Source: Opitutus sp. GAS368 (GTDB lineage: Bacteria; Verrucomicrobiota; Verrucomicrobiia; Opitutales; UBA953). Taken from it: DNA of 23,868 bases. A program made the translations under genes and the position numbers. This document shows, in pieces, positions 1-12,569 of this stretch. Under the pieces are notes generated by a model, which searched no databases, was not told the DNA's origin, and saw only the letters and a program-made list of their open reading frames with translations. The stretch spans positions 1 to 23,868 of the forward strand of contig CAMDQP010000008.1 in the NCBI GenBank assembly GCA_945906115.1. Reading direction: 5' to 3'. Positions within the stretch are counted from its first letter, which is position 1, and the number at the start of each line of letters is the position of its first letter.

Positions 1-2060
1 ACCTTCGGAAGGAGATGGAGCGCGTCGGAGACCGCCCCAATGGGCGGCGAGTCGATGAAGATACGGTCATAGCGCCCGCGGAGTTCGTCGATCATCGCGA
101 GGAACTTGGGGTTATTGATGACTTGGGTCGGATTCTTGCAGCTCAGGCCGACCGGCAGTACGTCCAAGCCGGGAGAGACGTCGTGGACGATCGCTTCGTC
201 CAGGGACATCTCGGCGTTGAACCATTTGCTCAGGCCGCCATCACCCGTGAAGCCTAGCGACGGTCCAACATTCGGGAGGCGAAGGTCGGCGTCGATGATG
301 AGCACTCGCTCCGAGTGCTGGGCGAAGATGAGCGCCAGGTTCGTCGCGACGAAGGTCTTGCCTTCGCTGGGGCGAGTGGAAGTGACGAGGAAGACGTGCG
401 CCTTCGAGACGGCCGGATTGACCTTGAGGGCGGAGTAGATGGAACGGACCGCTTCGGTCGCGATGCGGTCCTTGTCCTGGCGAGCCAGTAACGCGCGGTC
501 TGGACCAGAAACATTGGCGACGCGAGGAATGGTCCCAATGAGCGGCAGGCCGAGGGAGCCCTCGACGTCCTTAGCGGACTTGATGCGGGAGTCCAAAGTT
601 CCGATGACGACGATGAGGACGACACCGAAGAGCAGGCCAGAACCCATGCCGACCAGCGCGTTAAAATAATAGTTCTTGTTGATCGGCTTGTCGGAGACGG
701 AGGGGGCATCGAGGATATTGATTGAGGTACTCGTACCCGAGTTGGAGGAGCGTAGCTTGGCCTCCTCATAGCTGAGCTTCATGCGGCTGAGGAATTCCTC
801 GCTGGCCTTGGTATCCTTATCGACGCGTTCGAGCTCCACGTTGGCGGCCTGTAGCTTGGAGATCTCCTCTTCCTTAGCGACGAGGTTACGCAGGATGGCC
901 TCATGGCGGGCCTTGGCGTTCTCGAGCGAACTGCGACGGGATTTGATCGCCTGACTGATGGATTCCTTGAGCTGAAGGTCGAGCTGCTTCAGGGCCTCCC
1001 GCTCGGCGACGAGCTTCGGGTGCTGATCCGTGTAGGTCTCGGTCATCTGGCTGACGCGGATCTTGGAGGCGCTAATGACCGTCTGAACGGCGGCGACGTC
1101 GGTATCAGCACGGATCTGGGGGATATCGCCGAGCGGACGGCTCTCCTTCTCGTAGCTGGCGATGACTGAGACCAGGATCTCGTTCTCGTCGATCTGCTTA
1201 CGGGTCTCTTCGCGGTCCTTCACGAGCACGGAGCGTTCCGTGGTAAGGGTGTTGGTATCCTTCGCGATGGAGAGCAACTTCTGGCTCTTAATCAGGTCGT
1301 TCTTCTGCTCGTAAAGGCGGCGAACCTTATCCTCGAGGGTCTCGATCTCGATCCGGGCTTTCTCGATAAGCGGATTGGTCACCATCAGGCGATCGTCCTC
1401 GCTGGACTTCTTGATCGAATCACAGAAGTGCCGAGCGACCTGCCGGGCGAGGTCCCGGTTTGGATGGGTGAAGTCGATATTAATCACCAGCGTCTGGCGC
1501 TGTGGATTGATGCTGCGCTGCTTGGCAAAGACTTCCTGCTCCGTGAGTGGACCCGAGAAGATGTTGCCGGCCTGATAGGGCGCCAGGACAAGCTTGCGTT
1601 CGTCGGCGGTGAGGCGCTTCGAGACGCCTTCGATGATATTGGCGCTGCGCATCGCCTCGACGGCGGTGAAGAAGTCGTCATTCGAGCCGATCTTGAAGTT
1701 ATCGTCGGCCGCCGAAGAGCCGCCGTTGATAGTGGGAGTGAGGCGGAAGACGCGCAGGCGGCCGGTGGCGCGGTATTCCGGGACGGTGTTATAGGTGTTG
1801 AGGAGGGATAGCGTCAGGAAGACGAGGGTTGAAAGCAGGATCCACCAGTAACGCTCGCGGAGCATCAGTAGGTAGTTTTGAATCGGATTACCCTCCCCTG
1901 CTCCCCCTCGATTATAGGCGCCGTAGTTACCGTTACCGTAACCGTAGCCGCCGTTGCCGGCGCCATAGTTACCGTAACTGCCATAGGAACCGTAACCACG
2001 GTTACCGCCGCGAGCTGGCTCGGGCGGGCGGTTGTCAGACAAGGGGTCCGGATTGGGCAT
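1..2060 (-). CDS. Wzz/BY-kinase-type polysaccharide chain-length regulator with ATPase domain (3' end cut by window)
   Basis: Inner-membrane protein of the Wzc/CpsCD type, which controls polymer length and secretion by ATP-dependent tyrosine autophosphorylation (family knowledge). 686 codons are visible, read continuously from ATG at 2060 to the window edge. Visible order: Gly/Tyr/Asn-rich cytoplasmic head (residues 18-53); first membrane segment at about 72-90 (WWILLSTLVFLTLSLL); long coiled periplasmic part; Pro motif DAPSVSDKPINK and second membrane segment at about 460-485; then a P-loop kinase domain with Walker A STRPSEGKT (561-569), Walker A' IIDADLRLPN (D590, D592) and Walker B IFIDSPP (D670). 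The C-terminal tail, where Tyr clusters usually sit, lies outside the window. The gene starts 9 nt after the OPX gene stop, so it is co-transcribed. Family assignment is firm; kinase activity is inferred. Confidence 0.9.
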   Translation of the reverse strand, partial: MPNPDPLSDNRPPEPARGGNRGYGSYGSYGNYGAGNGGYGYGNGNYGAYNRGGAGEGNPIQNYLLMLRERYWWILLSTLVFLTLSLLNTYNTVPEYRATGRLRVFRLTPTINGGSSAADDNFKIGSNDDFFTAVEAMRSANIIEGVSKRLTADERKLVLAPYQAGNIFSGPLTEQEVFAKQRSINPQRQTLVINIDFTHPNRDLARQVARHFCDSIKKSSEDDRLMVTNPLIEKARIEIETLEDKVRRLYEQKNDLIKSQKLLSIAKDTNTLTTERSVLVKDREETRKQIDENEILVSVIASYEKESRPLGDIPQIRADTDVAAVQTVISASKIRVSQMTETYTDQHPKLVAEREALKQLDLQLKESISQAIKSRRSSLENAKARHEAILRNLVAKEEEISKLQAANVELERVDKDTKASEEFLSRMKLSYEEAKLRSSNSGTSTSINILDAPSVSDKPINKNYYFNALVGMGSGLLFGVVLIVVIGTLDSRIKSAKDVEGSLGLPLIGTIPRVANVSGPDRALLARQDKDRIATEAVRSIYSALKVNPAVSKAHVFLVTSTRPSEGKTFVATNLALIFAQHSERVLIIDADLRLPNVGPSLGFTGDGGLSKWFNAEMSLDEAIVHDVSPGLDVLPVGLSCKNPTQVINNPKFLAMIDELRGRYDRIFIDSPPIGAVSDALHLLPK
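1911..1997 (-). repeat. Tandem Gly-Tyr-Asn codon repeat in the BY-kinase N-terminus
   Basis: Short degenerate repeats related to TACGGTAAC encode residues 22-50 of the Wzz/BY-kinase, a run made almost only of Gly, Tyr, Asn, Ser and Ala with eight tyrosines. It lies before the first membrane segment, so it should face the cytoplasm. It is low-complexity coding DNA, not a CRISPR or intergenic repeat. Confidence 0.85.
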
Positions 2061-2069
2061 GGAAAGGGA

Positions 2070-2861
2070 TCAGATGCGGCTGTCGCGGACGTAGATCTGG
2101 TCTTCGTCCTCCAGAATGAAGTCCGGCTCGTCGCCATCGTCGATACGACGGACGTCCTTGGTGATCACGAACGTGGAGCCTTCGCGACTGCGTTTGATCG
2201 CCACGTCGGAACGATTGCCGCGCGGCAAGACTCCGCCGGCCATGGAGAGGGCCCGACCGAGAGTGAGCGTCTCCTCGGGCGGGATGGACACCGGTCCGGG
2301 CTTGCCGACGTAGCCAGAGACGTAGACGCGCCGCTCGGCGTAGGTGACAATCGAAATCGTGACCTGGGGCTTCTTGAAATAGACTCGGAACTGGTTCGAC
2401 AGCTCGACTTGGGCCTGCGTGAGCGTGAGGCCGGCGACGGGTACGAGCTTCTTGAGGAAAGGAATGTCCACGGTGCCATCGGAGTTGATGCGACGTTCAA
2501 TCTGCGTATCGGGCTCGTTGATGACCAAGATGCGGATGAAATCGCGGGCGCGGAGACGGTAGCTGTTCTGGTTGCCGACAGGCTCAGCCTGGATTGTCGG
2601 CGTCGCCACGACATAGTCAGAGGGAGCGGCGATCGGGGTGGCGCCGGCGATAGGCACGCCGCCGGCGATATCAGCCGCGCCCGGGGTAGTCGCGCCCGGA
2701 GCAGGCAGAGCGGACGGATCAGAAGCCCCCCGCCCGAGGGTGAGGATATTCTCTGGCTCGAAGGAGGCGTCTGGGGCCGAGCTGGACCCTGAAGAAGCGC
2801 ACGCAGCCAGCAGGACGACGGCACAGAATGCACCGAGCAGGCTTTTCAAGACGGAAGACAT
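2070..2861 (-). CDS. Short Wza-like outer-membrane polysaccharide export (OPX) lipoprotein
   Basis: Polysaccharide export protein of 263 residues. A type II signal peptide ends in lipobox LAAC with the lipidated Cys at 21, followed by a Ser/Pro/Ala-rich linker. The poly-export domain starts near residue 97 (YRLRARDFIRI and the IERRINSDGTVDIPFL segment). One SLBB domain follows (RRVYVSGYVGKPGPVSI, then LTLGRALSMAGGV) and the chain ends at DQIYVRDSRI. E. coli Wza is about 380 residues and continues into a C-terminal amphipathic helix that crosses the outer membrane; this protein stops directly after its only SLBB domain, so it may not form the outer-membrane pore itself. It sits between a beta-barrel gene (70 nt upstream) and the BY-kinase gene (9 nt downstream). 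The ATG at 2861 is chosen because it begins the lipoprotein signal. No Shine-Dalgarno is seen. Confidence 0.88.
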   Translation of the reverse strand: MSSVLKSLLGAFCAVVLLAACASSGSSSAPDASFEPENILTLGRGASDPSALPAPGATTPGAADIAGGVPIAGATPIAAPSDYVVATPTIQAEPVGNQNSYRLRARDFIRILVINEPDTQIERRINSDGTVDIPFLKKLVPVAGLTLTQAQVELSNQFRVYFKKPQVTISIVTYAERRVYVSGYVGKPGPVSIPPEETLTLGRALSMAGGVLPRGNRSDVAIKRSREGSTFVITKDVRRIDDGDEPDFILEDEDQIYVRDSRI

Positions 2862-2931
2862 GGAAGTAAAATAGGGAGACCAGACCTGCCGGTCAACCGG
2901 TCCTGCTCAACCGTGCGCCGAGACGTGAGCC

Positions 2932-4176
2932 TCAGTAGCGGAAAGCCGCGGAGAGGGTGAAAGCGTTCGAGGTGTAGGTCGAGCCTGCCACGGAAGCCGT
3001 GGAATCATTCAGGCTGTAGCTGGCCTGGAAGGTCAGGTGCTTCGAATACTTATAATCTGCGCCGAGGGTATAGGCGTAGGTATCGACCTGGCTGGTGCTG
3101 GCAAAGACGTCGCTCTTGGTGACCGAGAAGTTGAGGTTGAGATCCTCGGAGGCGTTATAAGCGAGGCCGTAGGTGTAGTTTTTCGAGGCCATCTGGCTAT
3201 TGGTCGAGGAAGCCGTGACATCCCGGGAAAGCGTCAGCGAGTGGCTGAGACGATCGGTGAGCGTGTGGCTGAGGTTGACCGAGTAGGAGAGGTCGGAGTC
3301 GTTGGCGGCACTGTCATAGTGATACTGTGAGTAGCCTACGCGGACGTTACCGTTAAGCTTACCGGATTCGGTGAGCTGTCCCTTCATGGTGAGACCGGCG
3401 AAGTTCTTCACGAGCTGCTTATGGGCGAGTGCCGGGCGAGGCGTGCCGGCTTGGCTGTAATAAGGGGCGGCGGAGTAATCCGTGACGTCATGCTGCAGGG
3501 CTAGGCCGAAGCTGAGCTTCTCGAAGGCCTGGTAATCAAAGCTGAGCGGCATGGACTTCGTGTTCAGCTCGGTCAGTGTGTTGGTGTTGTAGACATAGTT
3601 GCCGGCGGCGCCGGTCGTCACCGGGTCGAGGTATTGATTATAGGAATTCGAGTAACCCAGACCGACGCTGAGCTTCTCCGTCAGTTTGTAGTCGGCGCGG
3701 AACGAATGCGCATAGCTGGCCTGGCGGACGAGGGTCGCGCCCAGGAGGCCGCCGAGGCCCTGCATCTGCAGGTCGTCGTTACGAGCGGTCACGCGATAGG
3801 AAGAATCGACGGACAGGGAAAGCGGGCCGCCGTCAGCGAAGCGGATACCGACAGCCAGGGCGTCGCGAGAGTCCTCGAGGTCGGACAAGGCGTTGTCCGT
3901 GAAGTTCACGAAGGTACGCTTAGCCGAAATGGTGGCGGAAAGCGCCGAGTCCTTGCCGTACTCGAGCAGGAAGCCCGGAGTCACCATCCAGCTTGTGGCG
4001 GACGTCTTGGTGGAGCTGGAGTAAAGGTTGTCGGTGACTTCGAGGCTGGCAGCGGAGTCGAAGTAGATGTCGCAGTCGTTGCCGATCTGGACGAGCGGCG
4101 AGGAAGGAATCCAGTTGGCACCCTGGACCAGAGCGGAAGCGGTGAGTGCCGAGGCAGCGAGGAGGAAGCGAGACAT
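2932..4176 (-). CDS. Outer-membrane beta-barrel protein of the polysaccharide export module
   Basis: 414 residues. A signal peptide (MSRFLLAASALTASALVQGA) is followed by alternating polar/hydrophobic segments typical of antiparallel barrel strands, for example LSLSVDSSYRVTARN, KLSVGLGYSNSYNQY and LTFQASYSLN, with many Tyr, Ser, Asn and Thr. The last residues, AFTLSAAFRY, end in the terminal aromatic expected for Bam-dependent insertion. The length would allow roughly 16-18 strands. The sequence alone does not name a substrate. Its position as the first gene before an OPX lipoprotein and a BY-kinase suggests it is the outer-membrane channel for the exported polymer; this is inference. It starts about 130 nt downstream of the rpoC stop, beyond a terminator, so it probably has its own promoter, although I could not identify one convincingly. 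Confidence 0.8.
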   Translation of the reverse strand: MSRFLLAASALTASALVQGANWIPSSPLVQIGNDCDIYFDSAASLEVTDNLYSSSTKTSATSWMVTPGFLLEYGKDSALSATISAKRTFVNFTDNALSDLEDSRDALAVGIRFADGGPLSLSVDSSYRVTARNDDLQMQGLGGLLGATLVRQASYAHSFRADYKLTEKLSVGLGYSNSYNQYLDPVTTGAAGNYVYNTNTLTELNTKSMPLSFDYQAFEKLSFGLALQHDVTDYSAAPYYSQAGTPRPALAHKQLVKNFAGLTMKGQLTESGKLNGNVRVGYSQYHYDSAANDSDLSYSVNLSHTLTDRLSHSLTLSRDVTASSTNSQMASKNYTYGLAYNASEDLNLNFSVTKSDVFASTSQVDTYAYTLGADYKYSKHLTFQASYSLNDSTASVAGSTYTSNAFTLSAAFRY

Positions 4177-4250
4177 AGGAGTATCTTGGGGTTAGGTGGG
4201 AGCGTGGCAAAACGGGAGGGAGTATCAACCCCCAAACCGCCAAGAAGCGC

Positions 4251-4287
4251 CCAAAAAACAAAGCCCCCACCCTTGCGGGCGGGGGCT
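4251..4287 (-). terminator. Rho-independent terminator of the rpoBC operon
   Basis: Read on the minus strand, AGCCCCCGCCC, loop GCAA and GGGTGGGGGCT form an 11-bp stem with one mismatch, followed by TTTGTTTTTT. It starts 22 nt after the rpoC stop and separates the core operon from the polysaccharide genes. Confidence 0.9.
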
Positions 4288-4309
4288 GATTCCCATCCTC
4301 ACGCCCTGC

Positions 4310-7300
4310 TTAAGCGGGAGTCGGGGTCTGGAAGACGCGAATGCGACGATATGCAGGCAAACCTGTGCCAGCAGGGACGAGGTGACCCATGATCACGTTC
4401 TCCTTGAAGCCGGTCAGGTTGTCGCGCTTGGCCATCGTGGCGGCATCAGTCAGGACTCGGGTCGTCTCCTGGAAGGAGGCGGCGGAGATGAAGGACTCGG
4501 TCTCGAGGGAGGCCTTGGTGATGCCAAGGAGGATTGGTTCGGATTCGGCAATCTGACCGCCGCGCTCGTTGATGGAGCGGTTATTCTCCGCGAGGAGAGT
4601 GCGGTCGACATGTTCGCCCCAGAGGTAATCGGAGTCGCCCGGCTCGGTGATGCGGACCTTGCGGAGCATGCGCGAGACGATGATTTCGATGTGCTTGTCG
4701 TTAATGACGACGCCCTGAGTACGGTAGACCTTCTGAATCTCAGTGATGAGGTAATCCTGCACCTTGGACTGGCCCAGGATGTCGAGAATGTCATGCGGGT
4801 CGACGGCACCGTCCGTGAGGACCTGGCCCTGCTTCACCTTGTCGCCAGCGGCGACAATGATGTGCTTGCCGTGTGGGATGAGGTGCTCCTCTTCGCGGCC
4901 GATGGAGTCGGAGATGACGAGGCGCTTCTTGCCGCGGATGGAAGGCTCGAAGCGAACCGCGCCGTCAATCTTGGCAATCTCGGCGGCGTCCTTCGGGGGA
5001 CGGGCCTCGAAGAGCTCGGAGATGCGCGGCAGACCAGCGGTGATATCCTGCGTCTTGGCGGCCTGGCGGGGAATCTTGGCGACGATAGAGCCGCGGCTGA
5101 CCTTGTCGCCTTCGTCCACTTCGACGCGGGCGCCGGCGGGGATCGAGAAGGAACCGACTTCCTTGCCGTTGGCGCCGATGATTTGAATCTGGGGATTCTG
5201 TTCGTCGGAGTGTTCGATGACGGACTTGTAGAACGTGTTGTTCGACGGGTCGCGCTCTTCGGTGAACGTCACGCCAGAGATCATGTCGACGAGACGAATC
5301 TTGCCGTCGCCATTGGCGATGATTGGGGTGGAGTTAGGATCCCAGGCGGCGATGAGGACGCCCCTGTCGACCGGCTTGCCGTCTTCGACACCGACGACGG
5401 AGCCAGCGACGATACGGTATTCCTCGGTCGGCGAACCAGCCTCGTTGAGGAGGCGAATCGAGCCGTTGCCGTTGACGGCGATGAACTTGTCGCCGACGGA
5501 GACCGTGGTGAGGTCGACGTACTGGACGAGGCCCTTGCCCTTGGACTTGATTTCCGGGGTCTTCAGCTGAGCGACGCCACCGATGTGGAACGTACGCATG
5601 GTGAGCTGGGTGCCCGGCTCGCCGATGGACTGGGCGGCGATGATGCCGACCGCGGTACCGCGTTCGACCATGCGGCCGGTCGAAGGATCGAGGCCGTAGG
5701 AGGTGGGCGGAATCGCGTTCACGTTCATGTGCGTGAGCGGAGAGAGGACCTTCACGCGGTCGAGACCGACGGTCTCGATGCGCTTGGCGGCGATTTCGTC
5801 GATGAGCACGGCGGCCTTCACGATGACTTCGGAAGGATTGAGCGGGTTCGTGACGTCTTCAGACGGGCAGCGGCCCACGATGCGCTCAGAGAGCGACACC
5901 AAGAGTTCGTCACCGTCGTAGATCGGGGTCTTCCACACGCCGTTAGGAATGTGAACATGGACGCGGTCAACGCCGGCGTCGCGCAGCTTCGCGATGAGCT
6001 CTTCGGTGAGAGGAGCTTCGGACTTAGCGAGAGCCTTGACGGCGCCGGAAGGATTCGGGACATCGGCGGCCAGGTGACGGCCGAGGGAGGCGTCTCCGAG
6101 CGTGATGACTTCGGAGCCGGGGGCGACGTCGCGGGAGTCGGTGACGATTACGTCCATGGCCACGTCGCAAAGCTTACGGGTCATGTAACCCGCGTCGGCG
6201 GTCTTCAGCGCGGTGTCGGACAGACCCTTACGGGCGCCGTGCGTCGAGATGAAGTACTCAAGAACCGAGAGACCTTCGCGGAAGGACGAGAGAATCGGGC
6301 GTTCGATGATTTCGCCAGACGGCTTGGCCATCAGGCCACGGGCTCCGCAAAGCTGCTTCACCTGGGCCTTATTACCACGGGCGCCGGAGTCCATGAGGAC
6401 GTAGACCGGGTTGATAAGCATGCGGTGGGAATGGCGAGGATCGCCCTTCTTCACGCCGGCCACCTTCGCGGATTGGGAGAGCGTCGTGTACACCGACTGC
6501 GCGATGGCATCGGTGGCGCCGGACCAGGTATCGACGACCTTATTACGACGTTCGTCGTTGGTGATCGTACCGGATTCGTTCTGGCGCTGGAATTCGCGGA
6601 CCTTCGCGGTGGCTTCGCGGACGAGGCCTTCCTTTTCCTTCGGGTAGATCATGTCGTTCACGCCGATGGAGATGCCTGCCTTGGTCGCGATGCGGAAGCC
6701 GGTCTCCTTGAGCGCGTCGAGGACCGGAATCGAAGCCTCGCGGCCGCAATGCTTATAGGTCTTCAGGATCAGGTCGCCGAGCTGGCCCTTCTTCACGGTC
6801 TCGTTGAAGAAACCGAGTTCGGCAGGCCAGATGGTGTTGAAGATGATGCGGCCGACCGTGGTGACGATCGTGCTGCCCGTGGCTTCGCCGTGGACCGTCT
6901 TACGATTGAAGTCGGGGTTGGCGAAACGGACCCAGTCGTGCAGGTGGAGCGAGCCTTCGGCTTCGGCGAACGTCGCCTCGGACACGGAGCCCAGCACCGG
7001 CAGGTGGGTGTTGGCCGCCGGTTTGTCGGCGGGTTCGAGCGTCAGGTAGTAGGCACCGAGCACGATGTCCTGGGACGGCGTGAGAATCGGCTTACCGCTG
7101 GACGGCGAGAAGATGTTGTTCGTGGACATCATCAGGAGCTTGCACTCCATGATGGCTTCCAGGGACAGCGGGACGTGGACGGCCATCTGGTCACCGTCGA
7201 AGTCCGCGTTGTAAGCGGTACACACGAGCGGGTGCAGGCGGATGGCGTCACCCTCGATGAGGATGGGCTCAAAGGCCTGGATGGAAAGACGGTGGAGCGT

Positions 7301-8644
7301 CGGCGCGCGATTGAGGAACACCGGGTGACCCTTGGTCACTTCTTCCAGAATATCCCAAACTTCGGGCTTCTTCTGCTCGATGTGCTTGCGGGCGCCGCGG
7401 ACGGTATGGGCGAAGCCCAGTTCCTTGAGGCGGCGGATGATGAAGGGCTCGAAGAGGACGAGGGCCATCTTCTTCGGGAGACCACACTGGTTGAGCTTGA
7501 GCTCAGGACCGATGACGATGACGGAACGACCGGAGTAGTCGACGCGCTTACCGAGGAGATTCTGGCGGAAACGACCATGCTTACCCTTCAGCATGTCCGA
7601 GATGGACTTCAGCTGACGATCGCGATCCTTGACCGGCTTGCCGTGGCGGCCGTTGTCGAGGAGAGCGTCGACGGCTTCCTGGAGCATGCGCATTTCATTA
7701 TGGATGATGACGTCGGGCGTCTTCATCTGGATGAGCTGCTTCAGGCGATTGTTGCGGTTGATGACGCGACGATAAAGATCGTTCAAGTCGGAGGTGGCGA
7801 AACGGCCGCCTTCGAGGGGAACGAGCGGACGGAGGTCTGGAGGGATGACCGGCAGCACCGTCAGGATCATGTGCTCAGGACGCTTGCCCGAAGCCAGGAA
7901 GCCCTGGATAATCTTCATGCGGCGAGCGATCTTCTTCTTGATCTGCTTGGAGCGCGTGGAGCGGAGCTGGTCGCGGAGGTTCTCGACCGTGGAGGCGAGA
8001 TCCATCTTCTTGAGCAGCTGCTGAAGGGCTTCGGCGCCCATGCGGGCCTTGAAAGCGTCAGGGCCGTGCTGTTCGACGGCGCGGCGGTAGGATTCCTCGT
8101 CGAGGAGTTCCTTCTCCTCCATGCCGGTGGCGCCCGGATCGACGACCAGGTACTTCTGGTAGTAGATGACCTGCTCGAGCTGGCGGGTGGTCATGTCGAG
8201 CATCAGCGACAGACGGCTGGGCATGCTCTTCAGGAACCAGATATGGGAGACCGGGATGGCGAGGCGGATGTAGCCCATACGCTCGCGACGGACGCGGGAG
8301 ACGGTGACTTCGACGCCGCACTTATCGCAGACGACGTCCTTGTACTTCACCTTCTTGTACTTACCGCAGTAGCATTCGTAGTCGCGGACCGGGCCGAAGA
8401 TGCGCTGACAGAAGAGGCCGTTCGGCTCGGGCTTGAACGAGCGATAGTTGATGGTCTCAGGGCTCTTTACTTCCTTGAGGCCCTTGACCTTGCGGTTGCC
8501 GTGTTCGTCGAGTTCATCGAGAAACTGCTCGCCCGTCCACTGGACGATCTCCTCGGGAGAGGCGATCGAGATGGAGACGAAATCGAAGGACTGTTCCTTC
8601 GTTTCGTTGGCGGTGAACTCGGGGGTGTGCTCCGGGTGAATCAT
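4310..8644 (-). CDS. rpoC: DNA-directed RNA polymerase subunit beta'
   Basis: Catalytic clamp subunit of RNA polymerase, 1444 residues. The N-terminal zinc site is intact (C91, C93, C106, C109 in ECYCGKYK and VVCDKCG). The Mg-binding active centre NADFDGDQMA lies at 479-488 with D481, D483 and D485. The rim/trigger-loop entry GIIAAQSIGEPGTQLTMRTF is present, followed by a long insertion in the SI3 position (IRLLNEAG to VVGVEDGKPVDRGV and on), so the subunit is of the large Gram-negative type. Oddity: the four cysteines of the second zinc site are all missing. An earlier in-frame ATG at 8734 would overlap rpoB and translate an atypical head, so the ATG at 8644 (MIHPEHTPEF), 35 nt after the rpoB stop, is preferred. 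No Shine-Dalgarno is visible. Confidence 0.97.
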   Translation of the reverse strand: MIHPEHTPEFTANETKEQSFDFVSISIASPEEIVQWTGEQFLDELDEHGNRKVKGLKEVKSPETINYRSFKPEPNGLFCQRIFGPVRDYECYCGKYKKVKYKDVVCDKCGVEVTVSRVRRERMGYIRLAIPVSHIWFLKSMPSRLSLMLDMTTRQLEQVIYYQKYLVVDPGATGMEEKELLDEESYRRAVEQHGPDAFKARMGAEALQQLLKKMDLASTVENLRDQLRSTRSKQIKKKIARRMKIIQGFLASGKRPEHMILTVLPVIPPDLRPLVPLEGGRFATSDLNDLYRRVINRNNRLKQLIQMKTPDVIIHNEMRMLQEAVDALLDNGRHGKPVKDRDRQLKSISDMLKGKHGRFRQNLLGKRVDYSGRSVIVIGPELKLNQCGLPKKMALVLFEPFIIRRLKELGFAHTVRGARKHIEQKKPEVWDILEEVTKGHPVFLNRAPTLHRLSIQAFEPILIEGDAIRLHPLVCTAYNADFDGDQMAVHVPLSLEAIMECKLLMMSTNNIFSPSSGKPILTPSQDIVLGAYYLTLEPADKPAANTHLPVLGSVSEATFAEAEGSLHLHDWVRFANPDFNRKTVHGEATGSTIVTTVGRIIFNTIWPAELGFFNETVKKGQLGDLILKTYKHCGREASIPVLDALKETGFRIATKAGISIGVNDMIYPKEKEGLVREATAKVREFQRQNESGTITNDERRNKVVDTWSGATDAIAQSVYTTLSQSAKVAGVKKGDPRHSHRMLINPVYVLMDSGARGNKAQVKQLCGARGLMAKPSGEIIERPILSSFREGLSVLEYFISTHGARKGLSDTALKTADAGYMTRKLCDVAMDVIVTDSRDVAPGSEVITLGDASLGRHLAADVPNPSGAVKALAKSEAPLTEELIAKLRDAGVDRVHVHIPNGVWKTPIYDGDELLVSLSERIVGRCPSEDVTNPLNPSEVIVKAAVLIDEIAAKRIETVGLDRVKVLSPLTHMNVNAIPPTSYGLDPSTGRMVERGTAVGIIAAQSIGEPGTQLTMRTFHIGGVAQLKTPEIKSKGKGLVQYVDLTTVSVGDKFIAVNGNGSIRLLNEAGSPTEEYRIVAGSVVGVEDGKPVDRGVLIAAWDPNSTPIIANGDGKIRLVDMISGVTFTEERDPSNNTFYKSVIEHSDEQNPQIQIIGANGKEVGSFSIPAGARVEVDEGDKVSRGSIVAKIPRQAAKTQDITAGLPRISELFEARPPKDAAEIAKIDGAVRFEPSIRGKKRLVISDSIGREEEHLIPHGKHIIVAAGDKVKQGQVLTDGAVDPHDILDILGQSKVQDYLITEIQKVYRTQGVVINDKHIEIIVSRMLRKVRITEPGDSDYLWGEHVDRTLLAENNRSINERGGQIAESEPILLGITKASLETESFISAASFQETTRVLTDAATMAKRDNLTGFKENVIMGHLVPAGTGLPAYRRIRVFQTPTPA

Positions 8645-8679
8645 GTCTGTTAAGGTCTGGGTGTGGTTACGTCGGTCGC

Positions 8680-12480
<3,801 letters not shown>

Positions 12481-12569
12481 GGCTGGTGAAGGTGGGCTCG
12501 GAGTGTCGGGTGGATTCGGTGGTGCTGACTGGTTTGCCTAGTTGGGTCGGACTGGGCGGCCGTTGGGAA

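Noticed and set aside
1911..1997. Tandem DNA repeats considered as CRISPR or iteron
   Set aside because: They are in-frame Gly-Tyr-Asn codons inside a continuous coding sequence with no spacers.
4196..8653. Plus-strand open frame of 1485 codons opposite rpoC
   Set aside because: It mirrors rpoC codon by codon; high third-position G+C removes stops on the opposite strand. The product is Asp/Val/Gly/Leu-rich with no domain, and rpoC is unmistakable.
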